NCBI GenBank assembly: GCA_944320285.1
Contig: CALUGX010000018.1
Span: 1 to 32,366, forward strand
Reading direction: 5' to 3'
Length of the DNA: 32,366 bases
DNA from: an uncultured Prevotella sp.
Lineage (GTDB): Bacteria > Bacteroidota > Bacteroidia > Bacteroidales > Bacteroidaceae
The stretch's first letter is position 1. Each line of letters starts with the position of its first letter. The position numbers were made by a program, and so were the translations under genes. Positions 23,496 through 32,072 of the stretch are shown piece after piece. The notes below the pieces were generated by a model. That model made no database searches. It worked only from the letters and a program-made list of their open reading frames with translations, and was not told the origin of the DNA.

Positions 23496-23539
23496 TAAAA
23501 AAAGAAAAGGGGGCGTGCCTTCACGTGGCGCGCCCCCTT
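23496..23539 (-). terminator. First terminator downstream of the secreted protein gene
   Basis: AAGGGGGCGTGCC (23507-23519) pairs with GGCGCGCCCCCTT (23527-23539) with one wobble, 7-nt loop. On the minus strand it is followed by TCTTTTTTTAAG. Confidence 0.9.
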
Positions 23540-23572
23540 ACATTGTTATTATAGAGATGAGTAGGATACGGA

Positions 23573-24508
23573 TTACTTGCGGAGATACTTCTTGCCGTTA
23601 ACGATTACCAAGCCCTTGGCGTCCTTGCTTACGCGCTGGCCGGCGATGTTGTAAACGGGAGCGTTGGCGTCAACCTCATCCTTAACCTCTACACCTGCGA
23701 TGCCTGTACCGCCACCATTGCCGGGAACTTGGCCAGCCTCAAGCAGGGTGTTGCCGTTGGTTGTCGTGATAGTGGCGTCGCCTGTCGTGTCAAAGTAGAA
23801 GCCGCCGATAGACATCTTAGAGCCTGTTGCCATTGCCTGATATGTCTGGCCGGCATAAGCCTTGAACTTGAGGATACCGTTACCGTCAGACTTTGTTTCT
23901 GTACCTGTAACAATTACAGAAACTTTGCCGATTGCATAATCTTCCGTAACATAATAGTCTTTAACCGCCTCGTCGAAGTATGTCGCACCTTCAAGATTCA
24001 TCATGTCATAAGCAAAAACAGTGAGACTTGGATCTGCATCCGTAACGTCCTCTGAAGCATAGATGTACGGCATACGACTTAACTCGTTTTCATAAACGAC
24101 ATACTGCTTGTTGGCAGATGCAGAAATCATCAGGTAAAGATAACCGTCCTGGGTCGGAGCGAACTCATAAACGCAGCCGGCACCGCCTTGTGCGGCGAAA
24201 TTGGTTGACGTTGCGCAATCGCCCTTACCGTTGCCATTTCCCTGAATAGCCGAACCTTCAGGTATAGAAACTTCTTCACCGTTAATAATGAAGCTACCTT
24301 CCTTCATGTTGACTAACTTGTAACTGTCATCAAACTTAATCGTAGCTTTGACACTTGCAGTGCTTGCGATTTCAGTTCCTGCGGCTACAGGAGTTACAGC
24401 ATCAGCATTAAGGCCGAGTGAAGATCCATTGAACACACAAAGCTCACCCTGTGCGTTAGCAGACAATGCAGCCATAATCAAGGCCGCGCTAAGTAACATT
24501 TTCTTCAT
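23573..24508 (-). CDS. Secreted protein with C-terminal sorting-type tail, downstream of the SusCD unit
   Basis: A 311-residue protein whose main domain I do not recognise. The signal peptide is MKKMLLSAALIMAALSANAQ. The mature part is beta-rich with Gly/Ser/Thr turns and a pair of cysteines in GDCATSTNFAAQGGAGC. A Gly-rich linker (PGNGGGTGIAG) precedes the tail VYNIAGQRVSKDAKGLVIVN followed by GKKYLRK, of the kind recognised in type IX secretion cargo of Prevotella. It is therefore probably exported to the surface or released. It lies 115 bp after the small lipoprotein gene, separated by a hairpin, and is closed by two terminators. It could be a carbohydrate- or glycan-binding accessory protein of the SusCD unit; no sequence feature proves that. 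Confidence 0.8.
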   Translation of the reverse strand: MKKMLLSAALIMAALSANAQGELCVFNGSSLGLNADAVTPVAAGTEIASTASVKATIKFDDSYKLVNMKEGSFIINGEEVSIPEGSAIQGNGNGKGDCATSTNFAAQGGAGCVYEFAPTQDGYLYLMISASANKQYVVYENELSRMPYIYASEDVTDADPSLTVFAYDMMNLEGATYFDEAVKDYYVTEDYAIGKVSVIVTGTETKSDGNGILKFKAYAGQTYQAMATGSKMSIGGFYFDTTGDATITTTNGNTLLEAGQVPGNGGGTGIAGVEVKDEVDANAPVYNIAGQRVSKDAKGLVIVNGKKYLRK

Positions 24509-24578
24509 AATGGTAATTTTTAAATAGTTAATTAATAAAAATATGTTGCATTAAAAGGAATGCCTAAGTTGTTTAATT

Positions 24579-24612
24579 AAGTGCGCCGAAACGCCAAGCT
24601 CCGGCGCACCTT
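24579..24612 (-). terminator. Hairpin between the small lipoprotein and the secreted protein genes
   Basis: GTGCGCCG (24581-24588) pairs with CGGCGCAC (24602-24609), 13-nt loop, followed on the minus strand by TTAATTAAAC. The T run is weak, so partial readthrough into the next gene is likely. Confidence 0.6.
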
Positions 24613-24622
24613 GAAAATCAAA

Positions 24623-25087
24623 TTATTGCTTACGACCATTAAACGTGTAATGATAAATGTACGAGTTACGCCCCGACCTTACACTGCGGTCGAAAGAAGA
24701 CTCGATATTACCAGCTCCGTCTATACGCCCTGTAAACGCAACCCCCATACCATTATTAGTTGAGGTATTATAGAACATGAAGCCGTCATTCTCGTAGGAG
24801 ATGTTGGCAACCGAAGTGCCGTTATAAGTCACATCACCCGAACAGTCGTAAGTGATGTCGGCGCAATAGGCCGAATCCGTAGGAACAATCGTCACCGTAC
24901 CAGCTGCATATAGAGTGTCTGTCTTACCATCTTGCACGTAAGACATCGTGCCTGAATAGACGCCTGCCGCCGCTATCTCCGGTGTGGTGGCGTGGATGCT
25001 GCCACCGTCGTCATCGTCATCGTCGCAAGCGGCGAAGCTGAATCCCAAGGCAAGCGCCATAAACAAAGGATACAATATCTTTTTCAT
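24623..25087 (-). CDS. Small lipoprotein encoded with SusCD
   Basis: A 154-residue lipoprotein of unknown function. The lipobox is FAAC with C21, and the mature protein begins CDDDDDDGG, an acidic run that fits the Bacteroidetes surface-export signal. The rest looks like a small beta-barrel or beta-sandwich: alternating strands such as GVYSGTMSYVQDGKTDTLYA, VTYNGTSVANISYENDGFMF, and a closing YIYHYTFNGRKQ. This resembles calycin-like lipoproteins often found at the end of Bacteroides operons, but I cannot assign a family. It begins 39 bp after the susD-like gene and is probably cotranscribed. As a surface-exposed partner of a SusCD transporter it may bind ligand, by analogy with surface glycan-binding proteins. 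Confidence 0.8.
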   Translation of the reverse strand: MKKILYPLFMALALGFSFAACDDDDDDGGSIHATTPEIAAAGVYSGTMSYVQDGKTDTLYAAGTVTIVPTDSAYCADITYDCSGDVTYNGTSVANISYENDGFMFYNTSTNNGMGVAFTGRIDGAGNIESSFDRSVRSGRNSYIYHYTFNGRKQ

Positions 25088-25126
25088 ATCGATTTCTTGT
25101 TAATGTTAATCGTTAATTATTATCTA

Positions 25127-26950
25127 TTAATAGCCAGGGTTCTGATCTGCATCGGTCAAAGCCGTGTTGTTGCCCATCTCCTCTGCAGGTATCGGACGAT
25201 ACCACTTGATTTCACCCTGTGCGTTGCTCATTGTGGCAACGGAAGGCACGTCGTTATTGAACGCCACGTTATAGCGCACGAGCTGGCGTGTGCGGCGCAA
25301 GTCAATCCAACGTCCGCTTTCGCCATACTCCTCACGGGCTTTCTCGTCGAGGATAACATCGAGCGGAGTAATCGCACCGAAGGTTGCAGGCACAGTGTAC
25401 TCGTGCTGATAGTCAGAGAAAGCGTTAAGATGCCCGGCGTTAGAGCGGTCGCGCACTGTATTTAGACGTGCCAAAGCCTGACTCTCGTTACCTGCCATGA
25501 GATAAGCCTCGGCAGCAGTGAGATACATATCGCTTAAGTGGAACACAACGATGTCACGGTAGCCATTGGTGGTATTAGTATTCTCCTGCGGCGTCTGCGG
25601 GTCGTCGAATTTCTTAACAGTAGCCGGGAAGTTCAGGCCAGAACAAACCTCGCTATAAGAAGCTGTGCTTTTAGTATATGTGCCGTTGGCACTGAAAGTG
25701 TATCTTACGACAGGGTCAGACATAATGTAAGCATAAACTGCATTTACATTGTCACCACGGACATACCGGGAAGCATTGGCGGCAAGCTCGGCCTCAGCTT
25801 CCGACTCAGTTACATAATACGGGAAGAAGCGGAAGGCGATGGGCATAGAGTTGAGGTTAGAGCCGTTGTAATAAGCGTAGTAACCTGTAGTGCCCCAAGT
25901 ACTGCCGTCATAGTTGTACATCGTGGTCATGAAGGTTGCGTCGAAGCGGGCGTCACCTGGTCCCCAGAGATAGATGGCCTTTGTAGACATACCCGAACGT
26001 CCACAATACTTCTCCCCCGTAGATTTAGGCTGGCCGAAATAACCACCGATTTGGTTTTGCATACCGTGGCCGCCCTCGCTAAGATTTCCGGGGAAGCCGT
26101 TGCGCTCATACTGGAGCGAAAAGATAGTCTCATTGTTTGAGTTTTCATTCTCCGGTGCCCATTTTTCCTCGAACGTCATCGTAAGCCCTTGGCCGGCAAT
26201 GGCGGCGTCAGCATACTGAGCAGCCTTGGTAAAGTAGCCCTCAGTGTCGTTGACGGTGTACGTTCCGGCAGCGGCATCGGTGAGGGTTGTACCCAAATCC
26301 CAACCAGCAGCGAGGCAAACCTTTGCAAGCAAAGCCTTAACGGCGCGCTGACTTACATATCCATAACCATCATCGGATTCGGGGTCGGCAGGGAGGTCTG
26401 CGTCATTCATTATACCCTCAAGCTCGGCAATCATGGCCGGATATATTTCAGACAGTGGAGTACGAGGATAGTTACGTTCGGCGTCCTGCACGAACCATGT
26501 AACATAAGGAACGGCTCCGAACTGCTGGGTAAGCAGGTAAAAACCGAAATTGCGGAGGAATATACCTTCTGCGGCAACCCTGCCATTCTCACCTGCCATC
26601 TGAACCAAGTAATTAGCATTGTTAACGAGCGAGTAAAGGTTTGTGTAATATTCCGAAATCGTACCAGACTGCGGAGTGAAAGTGTACATACTCAACTCAC
26701 CGAGGTTTTCACCATGTACGCCGCAATAAAGGTCTGTGCCACGCTCATAAAGATCGGGTGACGACAAAACCGGCTGAAGTCGTGAATAGGCATACGTGCG
26801 CAACCCTTCAAGACCTGCTTCTGTTGCGAAGTAAGAGTCAGAGTTGATGTTTGTCTTGTTTTCTGCCTCAAGGAAGTCAGAGCAGCCGGTCAGAGTGCCC
26901 GCTCCCGCCGCAATAGCAGCAACCAAAGCTATATTAATAAGTTTTTTCAT
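25127..26950 (-). CDS. SusD/RagB-family nutrient-binding outer-membrane lipoprotein
   Basis: A 607-residue SusD-like lipoprotein that forms the lid over its SusC partner on the cell surface. The lipobox is LTGC with C23, followed by SDFLEAENKTNINSD, the usual start of SusD proteins. The N-terminal half has the TPR-like helices (SLVNNANYLVQMAG, RNFGFYLLTQQFGAVPYVTW, YPAMIAELEGI). YLTAAEAYLMAGNESQALAR and LNTVRDR, then DVILDEKAREEYGESGRWID and LRRT, are C-terminal family hallmarks. The protein ends with ADQNPGY, a typical SusD ending. It starts 21 bp after the susC-like gene. Ligand type (glycan, glycoprotein or peptide) cannot be predicted from sequence. Confidence 0.96.
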   Translation of the reverse strand: MKKLINIALVAAIAAGAGTLTGCSDFLEAENKTNINSDSYFATEAGLEGLRTYAYSRLQPVLSSPDLYERGTDLYCGVHGENLGELSMYTFTPQSGTISEYYTNLYSLVNNANYLVQMAGENGRVAAEGIFLRNFGFYLLTQQFGAVPYVTWFVQDAERNYPRTPLSEIYPAMIAELEGIMNDADLPADPESDDGYGYVSQRAVKALLAKVCLAAGWDLGTTLTDAAAGTYTVNDTEGYFTKAAQYADAAIAGQGLTMTFEEKWAPENENSNNETIFSLQYERNGFPGNLSEGGHGMQNQIGGYFGQPKSTGEKYCGRSGMSTKAIYLWGPGDARFDATFMTTMYNYDGSTWGTTGYYAYYNGSNLNSMPIAFRFFPYYVTESEAEAELAANASRYVRGDNVNAVYAYIMSDPVVRYTFSANGTYTKSTASYSEVCSGLNFPATVKKFDDPQTPQENTNTTNGYRDIVVFHLSDMYLTAAEAYLMAGNESQALARLNTVRDRSNAGHLNAFSDYQHEYTVPATFGAITPLDVILDEKAREEYGESGRWIDLRRTRQLVRYNVAFNNDVPSVATMSNAQGEIKWYRPIPAEEMGNNTALTDADQNPGY

Positions 26951-26971
26951 TTTCGTAGAAATAATGATTGG

Positions 26972-29900
26972 TTAGAACTTGATGTTAGCTCCAAACTGGC
27001 AGGTGATGGTACTGGGACCGTCCTGGTCGAGGTCGGCACTTGCCCATTCAGGGTCGAAGCCCTTGTAGTCTGTCCAGACGAACGGGTTGGTCACCGTGCA
27101 ATAGAGGCGGAGGTAAGAGCATCCGAACTTCTCGGTCCATTTCTTCGGGAAGGTGTAGCCGAGGGTGATGTGCTTAACCTTTACGTAAGATGCGTCGGCA
27201 TACTTGTTGACAGCTGCCGCGCCGTCGCCGCTGATCCAGTTGCTCGTTGCAGCGAAACCATTGCTTCTTGCATAATTCGGGAAGGGATAGCTTCCGTAAT
27301 GGGTCTTTTCCTGGTAAACGGGGTTGATGTAAGTGCCGTCAGGATTTATGCCGTCGCAATCGAGAAGCGTACCTGCGGGAATATAGTTGTCAACCACGAG
27401 GCGGGTACGTCCGCGCTGGCTGTAGTCAAGATACTCGCCGTAGAAGGCCGAGTTAACCCACATACCCTGCTTTGTGTAGAGAGAGGCGGAAAGATCCCAG
27501 CCCTTGTAAGTAAGGGTAGTAGAGAAGCTGCCGGACCACTTCGGGTCGGTATTGTAAATCTTCTTATCGTCGTCGGTAAATGTTCCGTCGCCGTTGCGGT
27601 CAACGATGATAGGCATACCCTCGGCCCACTGGTAACACTTAAAGTAATAGTCGTACTCACGAACCTGTTGCCCCGGAGTGAAGCCATTGTCTTTGGCCAC
27701 CTGGTTATCGGGCACAGTCATCATGCGGTCGCTGACGATGCCGTCCCACTCGAAGCCATAGAAGTTGTTGAACGTCTCGCCGATGAAAAGGTTGCCTTCT
27801 TCCTCACCGGTTATCAGGTTACCGCCAACACCGTTGATTTCACGCACTTCGTTCTTATTGTGGGCGAATGTGAATGTAGTAGTCCAACGCCAATCCTTTG
27901 TGCGGATGTTCTCAGTAGTAAGAGAAACCTCGACACCGGTGTTGCGTACAGAGCCGACATTGGTAGTCATATCGATACCACCGGCCTCAAGGGGAAGGGG
28001 CACCTCAAAGAGAAGATCCTTAGACGTCTTGATATACCAATCGACAGAACCGCGGATGCGCTCGTCGAAGAAGCCGAAATCAAGACCTACGTTAAATTCG
28101 TGAGACTTCTCCCACTGGAGTTCCGTATCAACGATACCGTTAGGATAGTAACCTTGGAGATAAGAGTCGCCGAAGGGGTAATAAGCAGGGCCTCCTACAA
28201 TAATCTGCGTAGCATAGTCGCCGATGCCTCGGTTGTTACCAGTCACACCATAAGAGAGACGTATCTTGGCGTTAGAAAGCCACTTACGAGCCTTAGCCAT
28301 GAACGGCTCTTCAGAGAGACGCCAAGCAAAAGCGGCCGACGGGAACGCGCCCCAACGGTTGCCCTTGCGGAAGCGTGAAGAACCATCCCAACGGATAGAA
28401 GCCGTCAACATATAACGCTCCTTGAATGTATAGTTTGCACGGAAAGCATAAGAAATCATGCTGTTTTCAGAGTACCTGTCACCCAAGAAGTCATAACCAC
28501 TTGACTCTAAGTCAGTAATAGGAGTTCCGCTGTTGAGATTCCACCACAATGTTCCATCAAGGACGCCATTGTAGGCAAAGAAATCATCTTCAACATCTGT
28601 GTGCATCATCGAGAAAAGCCCCATGACGTTGAGGTGATGGTCTTTACCAAAATAATTGTCGTAAGTAACCATGTTGTCCCACGTCCAGTCAAGTTGACGT
28701 GATGTTTCTTTTGTGGCAACGTTTGCATCGCCCTCGTCTACAGCCGGCGCATCGAGGAAATATCCCTCGCGGTAATAAGTAAAGTTGGGAGAGAACGTAG
28801 ACTTGATAGTCAGGCCTTTTACAGGGTTGATTTGCAGGTAAACATTACCAAGGGCGCGCCACGTCTGACGGTTGCGAACTTCATTGTTGTCAGCAAAATA
28901 GAGTAGCGGGTTTATACCGTCTGAAAATTGGTTGTTTGACGTGGAGCCGAGAGCAAGGTAGTTACCCGGAGCGGGGTTGAGGTCGCCGTTCTCATCATAA
29001 GGCTGGCAATAAACGTTCTGACGGTAAGCGTACCGCACACCTATGTCGCTGGTATAGTCATGGTTGACACGGGCGAGGTTGAAGCTGAAACCGGCGCTGA
29101 CGTACTTGTTAATTTTGCCGTCAAGACTGCCCTTAAAGTTGAACTTGTCCTGCTCGTCGCCGTCATAAATTCCGTCTTCGCTTGAATAACCGATGCCCAT
29201 GTGATAGCTGAGACGGTCAGTTGATCCGCTGACAGATAGGTAATGGTTCTGTTGGTGACCGCTTCCTGTAACAAGGTCGGGCCAATCAACAGTTTCGCCA
29301 TTGGCCATCATCGACTTCAAACGGTACTCACCCGTATCATCGTTGTGGATAGCCATCTGGTTGTAAGCGGTGTTGGAAGCTATCTGGTACATGGGATGCG
29401 CAACTTCTGTGCCATTAGCATAAGTCAAGAATTTGCGGAAACGGAAATCATAGAACTGCTGGCCGTCCATAAAATCAGGCATACGCGTAACCTTGGTGAA
29501 GCCCCAATATCCATCATAGCTGATGGTAGGCTTGCTTTTAGCTCCACCTACGGTTGTTCCGCTCTTGGTCGTTACGATTACAACGCCCGCCGTAGCGCGT
29601 GAACCATAAATAGCAGTAGACGATGCGTCCTTGAGCACATCGATACGCTCGATGTCTTGCGGGTTGAGCCAGTCAATATCGTCAGAAGCCACACCGTCAA
29701 CAATATAAAGAGGTGTAAGGCTTGAATTTGTAGATGACTTACCGCGGATTTCTATATCAAAGCTGTTGCCGGCACGTCCCGTGGTCTGTGTGATGTTTAC
29801 ACCGGGGACGGAGCCTTGCAGGTTTTCAAGCACGGAGGGCGCGCCCTTTGCGTTGAGCTGCTCGGTGTTGACGGATGAGATTGAGCCTGTAAGGTCGCTC

Positions 29901-30244
29901 TTCTTCATCGTACCGTAACCAACCACTACGACTTCGTCGAGTGCCTGGTTATCTTCTTGCATTACGATGTCGATGCGCGAACGGTTGCCCACGGAGATGG
30001 TCTGCTCCTGATAACCGATGTAAGAGACAGAGAGCTTGGTAGACTCCGTGGCGTTGGGGATGCTGAAGTTACCATCAATGTCGGTTATGGCACCGACCTT
30101 GCCGTCGGCCATGACGGTGACTCCTATCAGCGGCTCGCCGTTAGCGTCTTTCACGGTGCCGGTGACGGTGCTCTGGGCGTAGGCCACAAAGCCGCTCATC
30201 GACAACAGTGAAGCCAATAAGACTTTTCTGAATTTGTTGGTCAT
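26972..30244 (-). CDS. SusC/RagA-family TonB-linked outer-membrane transporter
   Basis: A 1090-residue SusC-type importer. The signal peptide covers 1-23 (FVAYAQ). The CarboxypepD_reg-like domain at about 26-98 has GEPLIGVTVMADGK and TDIDGNFSIPN. DEVVVVGYGTMKKSDLTGSI (103-122) is the SusC signature with the TonB-box region. The plug follows, with LYIVDGVASDDIDWLNPQDI, ERIDVLKDASSTAIYGSRAT and AGVVIVTTKSG. The barrel fills the rest, ending in FGANIKF. Length is normal. Unlike sensor-type receptors it has no extra N-terminal signalling domain, so control by an associated anti-sigma factor is unlikely. No glycoside hydrolase, protease, hybrid two-component regulator or SusR-like gene lies beside it. 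The leader may be about 180 nt if the promoter match at 30429-30436 is right. Confidence 0.97.
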   Translation of the reverse strand: MTNKFRKVLLASLLSMSGFVAYAQSTVTGTVKDANGEPLIGVTVMADGKVGAITDIDGNFSIPNATESTKLSVSYIGYQEQTISVGNRSRIDIVMQEDNQALDEVVVVGYGTMKKSDLTGSISSVNTEQLNAKGAPSVLENLQGSVPGVNITQTTGRAGNSFDIEIRGKSSTNSSLTPLYIVDGVASDDIDWLNPQDIERIDVLKDASSTAIYGSRATAGVVIVTTKSGTTVGGAKSKPTISYDGYWGFTKVTRMPDFMDGQQFYDFRFRKFLTYANGTEVAHPMYQIASNTAYNQMAIHNDDTGEYRLKSMMANGETVDWPDLVTGSGHQQNHYLSVSGSTDRLSYHMGIGYSSEDGIYDGDEQDKFNFKGSLDGKINKYVSAGFSFNLARVNHDYTSDIGVRYAYRQNVYCQPYDENGDLNPAPGNYLALGSTSNNQFSDGINPLLYFADNNEVRNRQTWRALGNVYLQINPVKGLTIKSTFSPNFTYYREGYFLDAPAVDEGDANVATKETSRQLDWTWDNMVTYDNYFGKDHHLNVMGLFSMMHTDVEDDFFAYNGVLDGTLWWNLNSGTPITDLESSGYDFLGDRYSENSMISYAFRANYTFKERYMLTASIRWDGSSRFRKGNRWGAFPSAAFAWRLSEEPFMAKARKWLSNAKIRLSYGVTGNNRGIGDYATQIIVGGPAYYPFGDSYLQGYYPNGIVDTELQWEKSHEFNVGLDFGFFDERIRGSVDWYIKTSKDLLFEVPLPLEAGGIDMTTNVGSVRNTGVEVSLTTENIRTKDWRWTTTFTFAHNKNEVREINGVGGNLITGEEEGNLFIGETFNNFYGFEWDGIVSDRMMTVPDNQVAKDNGFTPGQQVREYDYYFKCYQWAEGMPIIVDRNGDGTFTDDDKKIYNTDPKWSGSFSTTLTYKGWDLSASLYTKQGMWVNSAFYGEYLDYSQRGRTRLVVDNYIPAGTLLDCDGINPDGTYINPVYQEKTHYGSYPFPNYARSNGFAATSNWISGDGAAAVNKYADASYVKVKHITLGYTFPKKWTEKFGCSYLRLYCTVTNPFVWTDYKGFDPEWASADLDQDGPSTITCQFGANIKF

Positions 30245-30428
30245 AGATGTTTGTTTTAGTTATTAAATATTGATGGCTCATCTGTTTTAAAGATGCCTGC
30301 CTGTAGTCGTTAAGGTAGTTTTCTATTTGTCGCCTCGGCGGTTGAAATATGCAGCCGGCAACATCGTATTGCTCCACACTGTCATTATTATGGCTGCCTC
30401 AGTACATCTTGTAATGTATCGCTGTGCG

Positions 30429-30436
30429 CAAAATTA
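30429..30436 (-). promoter_or_regulatory. Possible promoter of the susC-like operon
   Basis: The minus strand reads TAATTTTG then C, a -7 box match. No -33 TTTG at 19 nt. The predicted leader is about 180 nt. Confidence 0.4.
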
Positions 30437-30463
30437 CACAATAACTTTAAAAATATGTTATAT

Positions 30464-30568
30464 GTAAAGGTTAATTTATATTAATAAGCGAGATTTTAAC
30501 ACAGTTATGACATCATTCACAACTAAATTGTCATTTTTATGAGGTAAAGGTGATTTATTTAGTAATAA
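30464..30568. repeat. Imperfect direct repeats upstream of the susC-like gene
   Basis: GTAAAGGTTAATTTAT then ATTAATAA (30464-30487) is similar to GTAAAGGTGATTTATT then TAGTAATAA (30544-30568), 80 bp apart. Confidence 0.5.
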
Positions 30569-30641
30569 TGATTTTACAGATATTATAGGTTTTAACTGAA
30601 CACGGACCGTACTTTATGACGTTCTATATACGGCTGACTGT

Positions 30642-30729
30642 AACCGGCTGACAGTCAATGGGGTTACAAAACGTGCCCTTTCAGCCTGTAAAAGGATATG
30701 TTTTAACAGGTAAAAGGGCACGTTTTACA
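30642..30729. repeat. Repeat family C, copy 4: multi-hairpin element
   Basis: Arms AAAACGTGCCCTTT (30668-30681) and AAAGGGCACGTTTT (30713-30726) are perfect 14-mers. An inner CCTGT/ACAGG stem lies between (30685-30689, 30706-30710). Beside it AACCGGCTGACAGTCAATGG then GGTT (30642-30665) corresponds to AACCCCGCTGACAGTCACGG then GGTT at 9898-9921, but here it precedes the hairpin rather than following it. It lies about 60 bp downstream of sdaA and may end its transcript. Confidence 0.8.
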
Positions 30730-30789
30730 AGCCAAAAAGACTGTTACCGTAATTTATGCAGCAGTTTCCTTATTCAGAGGTGCTAATTT

Positions 30790-32016
30790 TCAAAGTTCCC
30801 TTGCACCCTTCGGGTCAAGAATCTTGGCAAGCCCTCCTGAACCGGTTTCTTTATAAAGCGACGGTATGTCGTGGCCTGTCAGCTTCATAACGGTAACAAC
30901 CCTGTCGAACGACACACGATGACTGCCGTCAGAGAATGCCGAGTAAAGATTGGCGTCAAGGGCGCGCGTCGCGGCAAATGCGTTACGCTCGATGCAGGGT
31001 ATTTGCACAAGTCCGCACACAGGGTCGCAAGTCATGCCAAGATGGTGTTCCAACCCCATTTCGGCGGCATATTCAATCTGCGACGGGCTGCCGCCAAACA
31101 GCTGGCAGGCCGCCCCGGAAGCCATTGCGCAAGCCACTCCCACCTCGCCTTGGCAACCGACGTCGGCTCCCGATATTGAGGCGTTTTGCTTGGCCACGTT
31201 ACCGATGATACCGGCCGTGGCAATGGCGTGCAGAATACGGTTGTCATTAAAATTATGCCCCTTAGACAAATGGTAGAGGACAGCCGGCAATACGCCCGAT
31301 GCGCCACAGGTGGGCGCAGTGACGATGGTGCCGCCCGATGCGTTCTCTTCACTTACGGCCAAGGCGTAAGCGTAAACCAGGCCTCGCGTTTGTAACGACT
31401 GTTTGTAACCGGAAGCCTTGACATAATACGTCGGAGCTTTTCTCGCCAGATTCAGCGGCCCCGGCAGACGGCCTTCGTGGTTGATACCCCGCTCGACGGC
31501 AGCCTGCATCACTTTCCAAACTTCCATCAGATAGTCCCATATGTCGGAATCCTCGCATTCGTCTACATATTCCCAATAGCTGCGCCCCGTATCCTCACAC
31601 CACTTCATGATTTCGGTCATTGAGTTCATTTCATACACCTCTCTCGTGTTAAAAATATCTCCTCCGACCTTGCCTTCCGACAAAGCACCGCCTCCCACAC
31701 TGTAAACGGTCCATTCATCTGCCACCTTGCCATCTGCACCAAGCGCAGCAAACTTCATCCCGTTAGGGTGGTATGGCAGAAAAACATCAGGCTGCCACAC
31801 CAACTTCACAGGGGCGCACGACTCAAGCACGTCACAAATGGCCACATCTGTCATATGGCCTTTGCCCGTGGCCGCAAGACTGCCATACAACGTAACCTCA
31901 AAACCTGCCGCACTGCGGTGCTTATCTAAAAACATCTGCGCCGCCTTTTGCGGCCCCATCGTGTGGCTGCTCGACGGCCCTTTTCCTATCTTATATAAAT
32001 CTTTTAATGATTTCAT
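30790..32016 (-). CDS. sdaA: L-serine ammonia-lyase, iron-sulfur-dependent, single chain
   Basis: A 408-residue cytoplasmic enzyme that deaminates L-serine to pyruvate and ammonia with a [4Fe-4S] cluster. The N-terminal beta domain begins KIGKGPSSSHTMGP (9-22), a family signature that includes the phosphate-like binding loop. The catalytic alpha domain has APTCGASGVLPAVL (234-247), SGADVGCQGEVGVACAMASG (282-301) and TCDPVCGLVQIPC (329-341). C288, C330 and C341 are spaced 42 and 11 residues apart, the same as the cluster cysteines I recall for the Legionella enzyme. The C-terminal tail cysteine that occupies the cluster in that enzyme is absent here, as the protein ends earlier. It is a single chain, unlike the two-subunit Firmicutes form. 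Promoter E3 lies about 25 bp upstream. Confidence 0.95.
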   Translation of the reverse strand: MKSLKDLYKIGKGPSSSHTMGPQKAAQMFLDKHRSAAGFEVTLYGSLAATGKGHMTDVAICDVLESCAPVKLVWQPDVFLPYHPNGMKFAALGADGKVADEWTVYSVGGGALSEGKVGGDIFNTREVYEMNSMTEIMKWCEDTGRSYWEYVDECEDSDIWDYLMEVWKVMQAAVERGINHEGRLPGPLNLARKAPTYYVKASGYKQSLQTRGLVYAYALAVSEENASGGTIVTAPTCGASGVLPAVLYHLSKGHNFNDNRILHAIATAGIIGNVAKQNASISGADVGCQGEVGVACAMASGAACQLFGGSPSQIEYAAEMGLEHHLGMTCDPVCGLVQIPCIERNAFAATRALDANLYSAFSDGSHRVSFDRVVTVMKLTGHDIPSLYKETGSGGLAKILDPKGAREL

Positions 32017-32041
32017 ATTACTGGTATATTAAAACTCCATG

Positions 32042-32072
32042 CAAAGATAATGCAAGTAGTGCGCAAAGCAAA
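32042..32072 (-). promoter_or_regulatory. Promoter E3 of sdaA (third copy of the promoter repeat, 32040-32089)
   Basis: On the minus strand TTTG (32069-32072), exactly 19 nt, then TATCTTTG (32042-32049). The leader would be about 22 nt. The surrounding 50 bp, including the outer GTTTCA (32084-32089), match copies E1 and E2. Confidence 0.8.

Larger units (their letters stand above)
30245..30789. other. Intergenic region upstream of the susC-like gene
   Basis: About 545 bp. It holds a weak promoter candidate (30429-30436), an AT-rich segment with two imperfect direct repeats (30464-30487 and 30544-30568) and a family C repeat (30642-30729). A reading frame from a GTG at 30377 overlaps susC out of frame and is not convincing. 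Confidence 0.6.

Noticed and set aside
27170-28378. A 402-codon open frame on the plus strand opposite the susC-like gene
   Set aside because: It is an antisense shadow of a securely identified gene; its protein has no domain, signal or family pattern.
30141-30377. A 78-residue frame upstream of and overlapping the susC-like gene, possible leader peptide
   Set aside because: It starts at a GTG, overlaps susC out of frame by about 100 bp, has no family features and no visible ribosome site.
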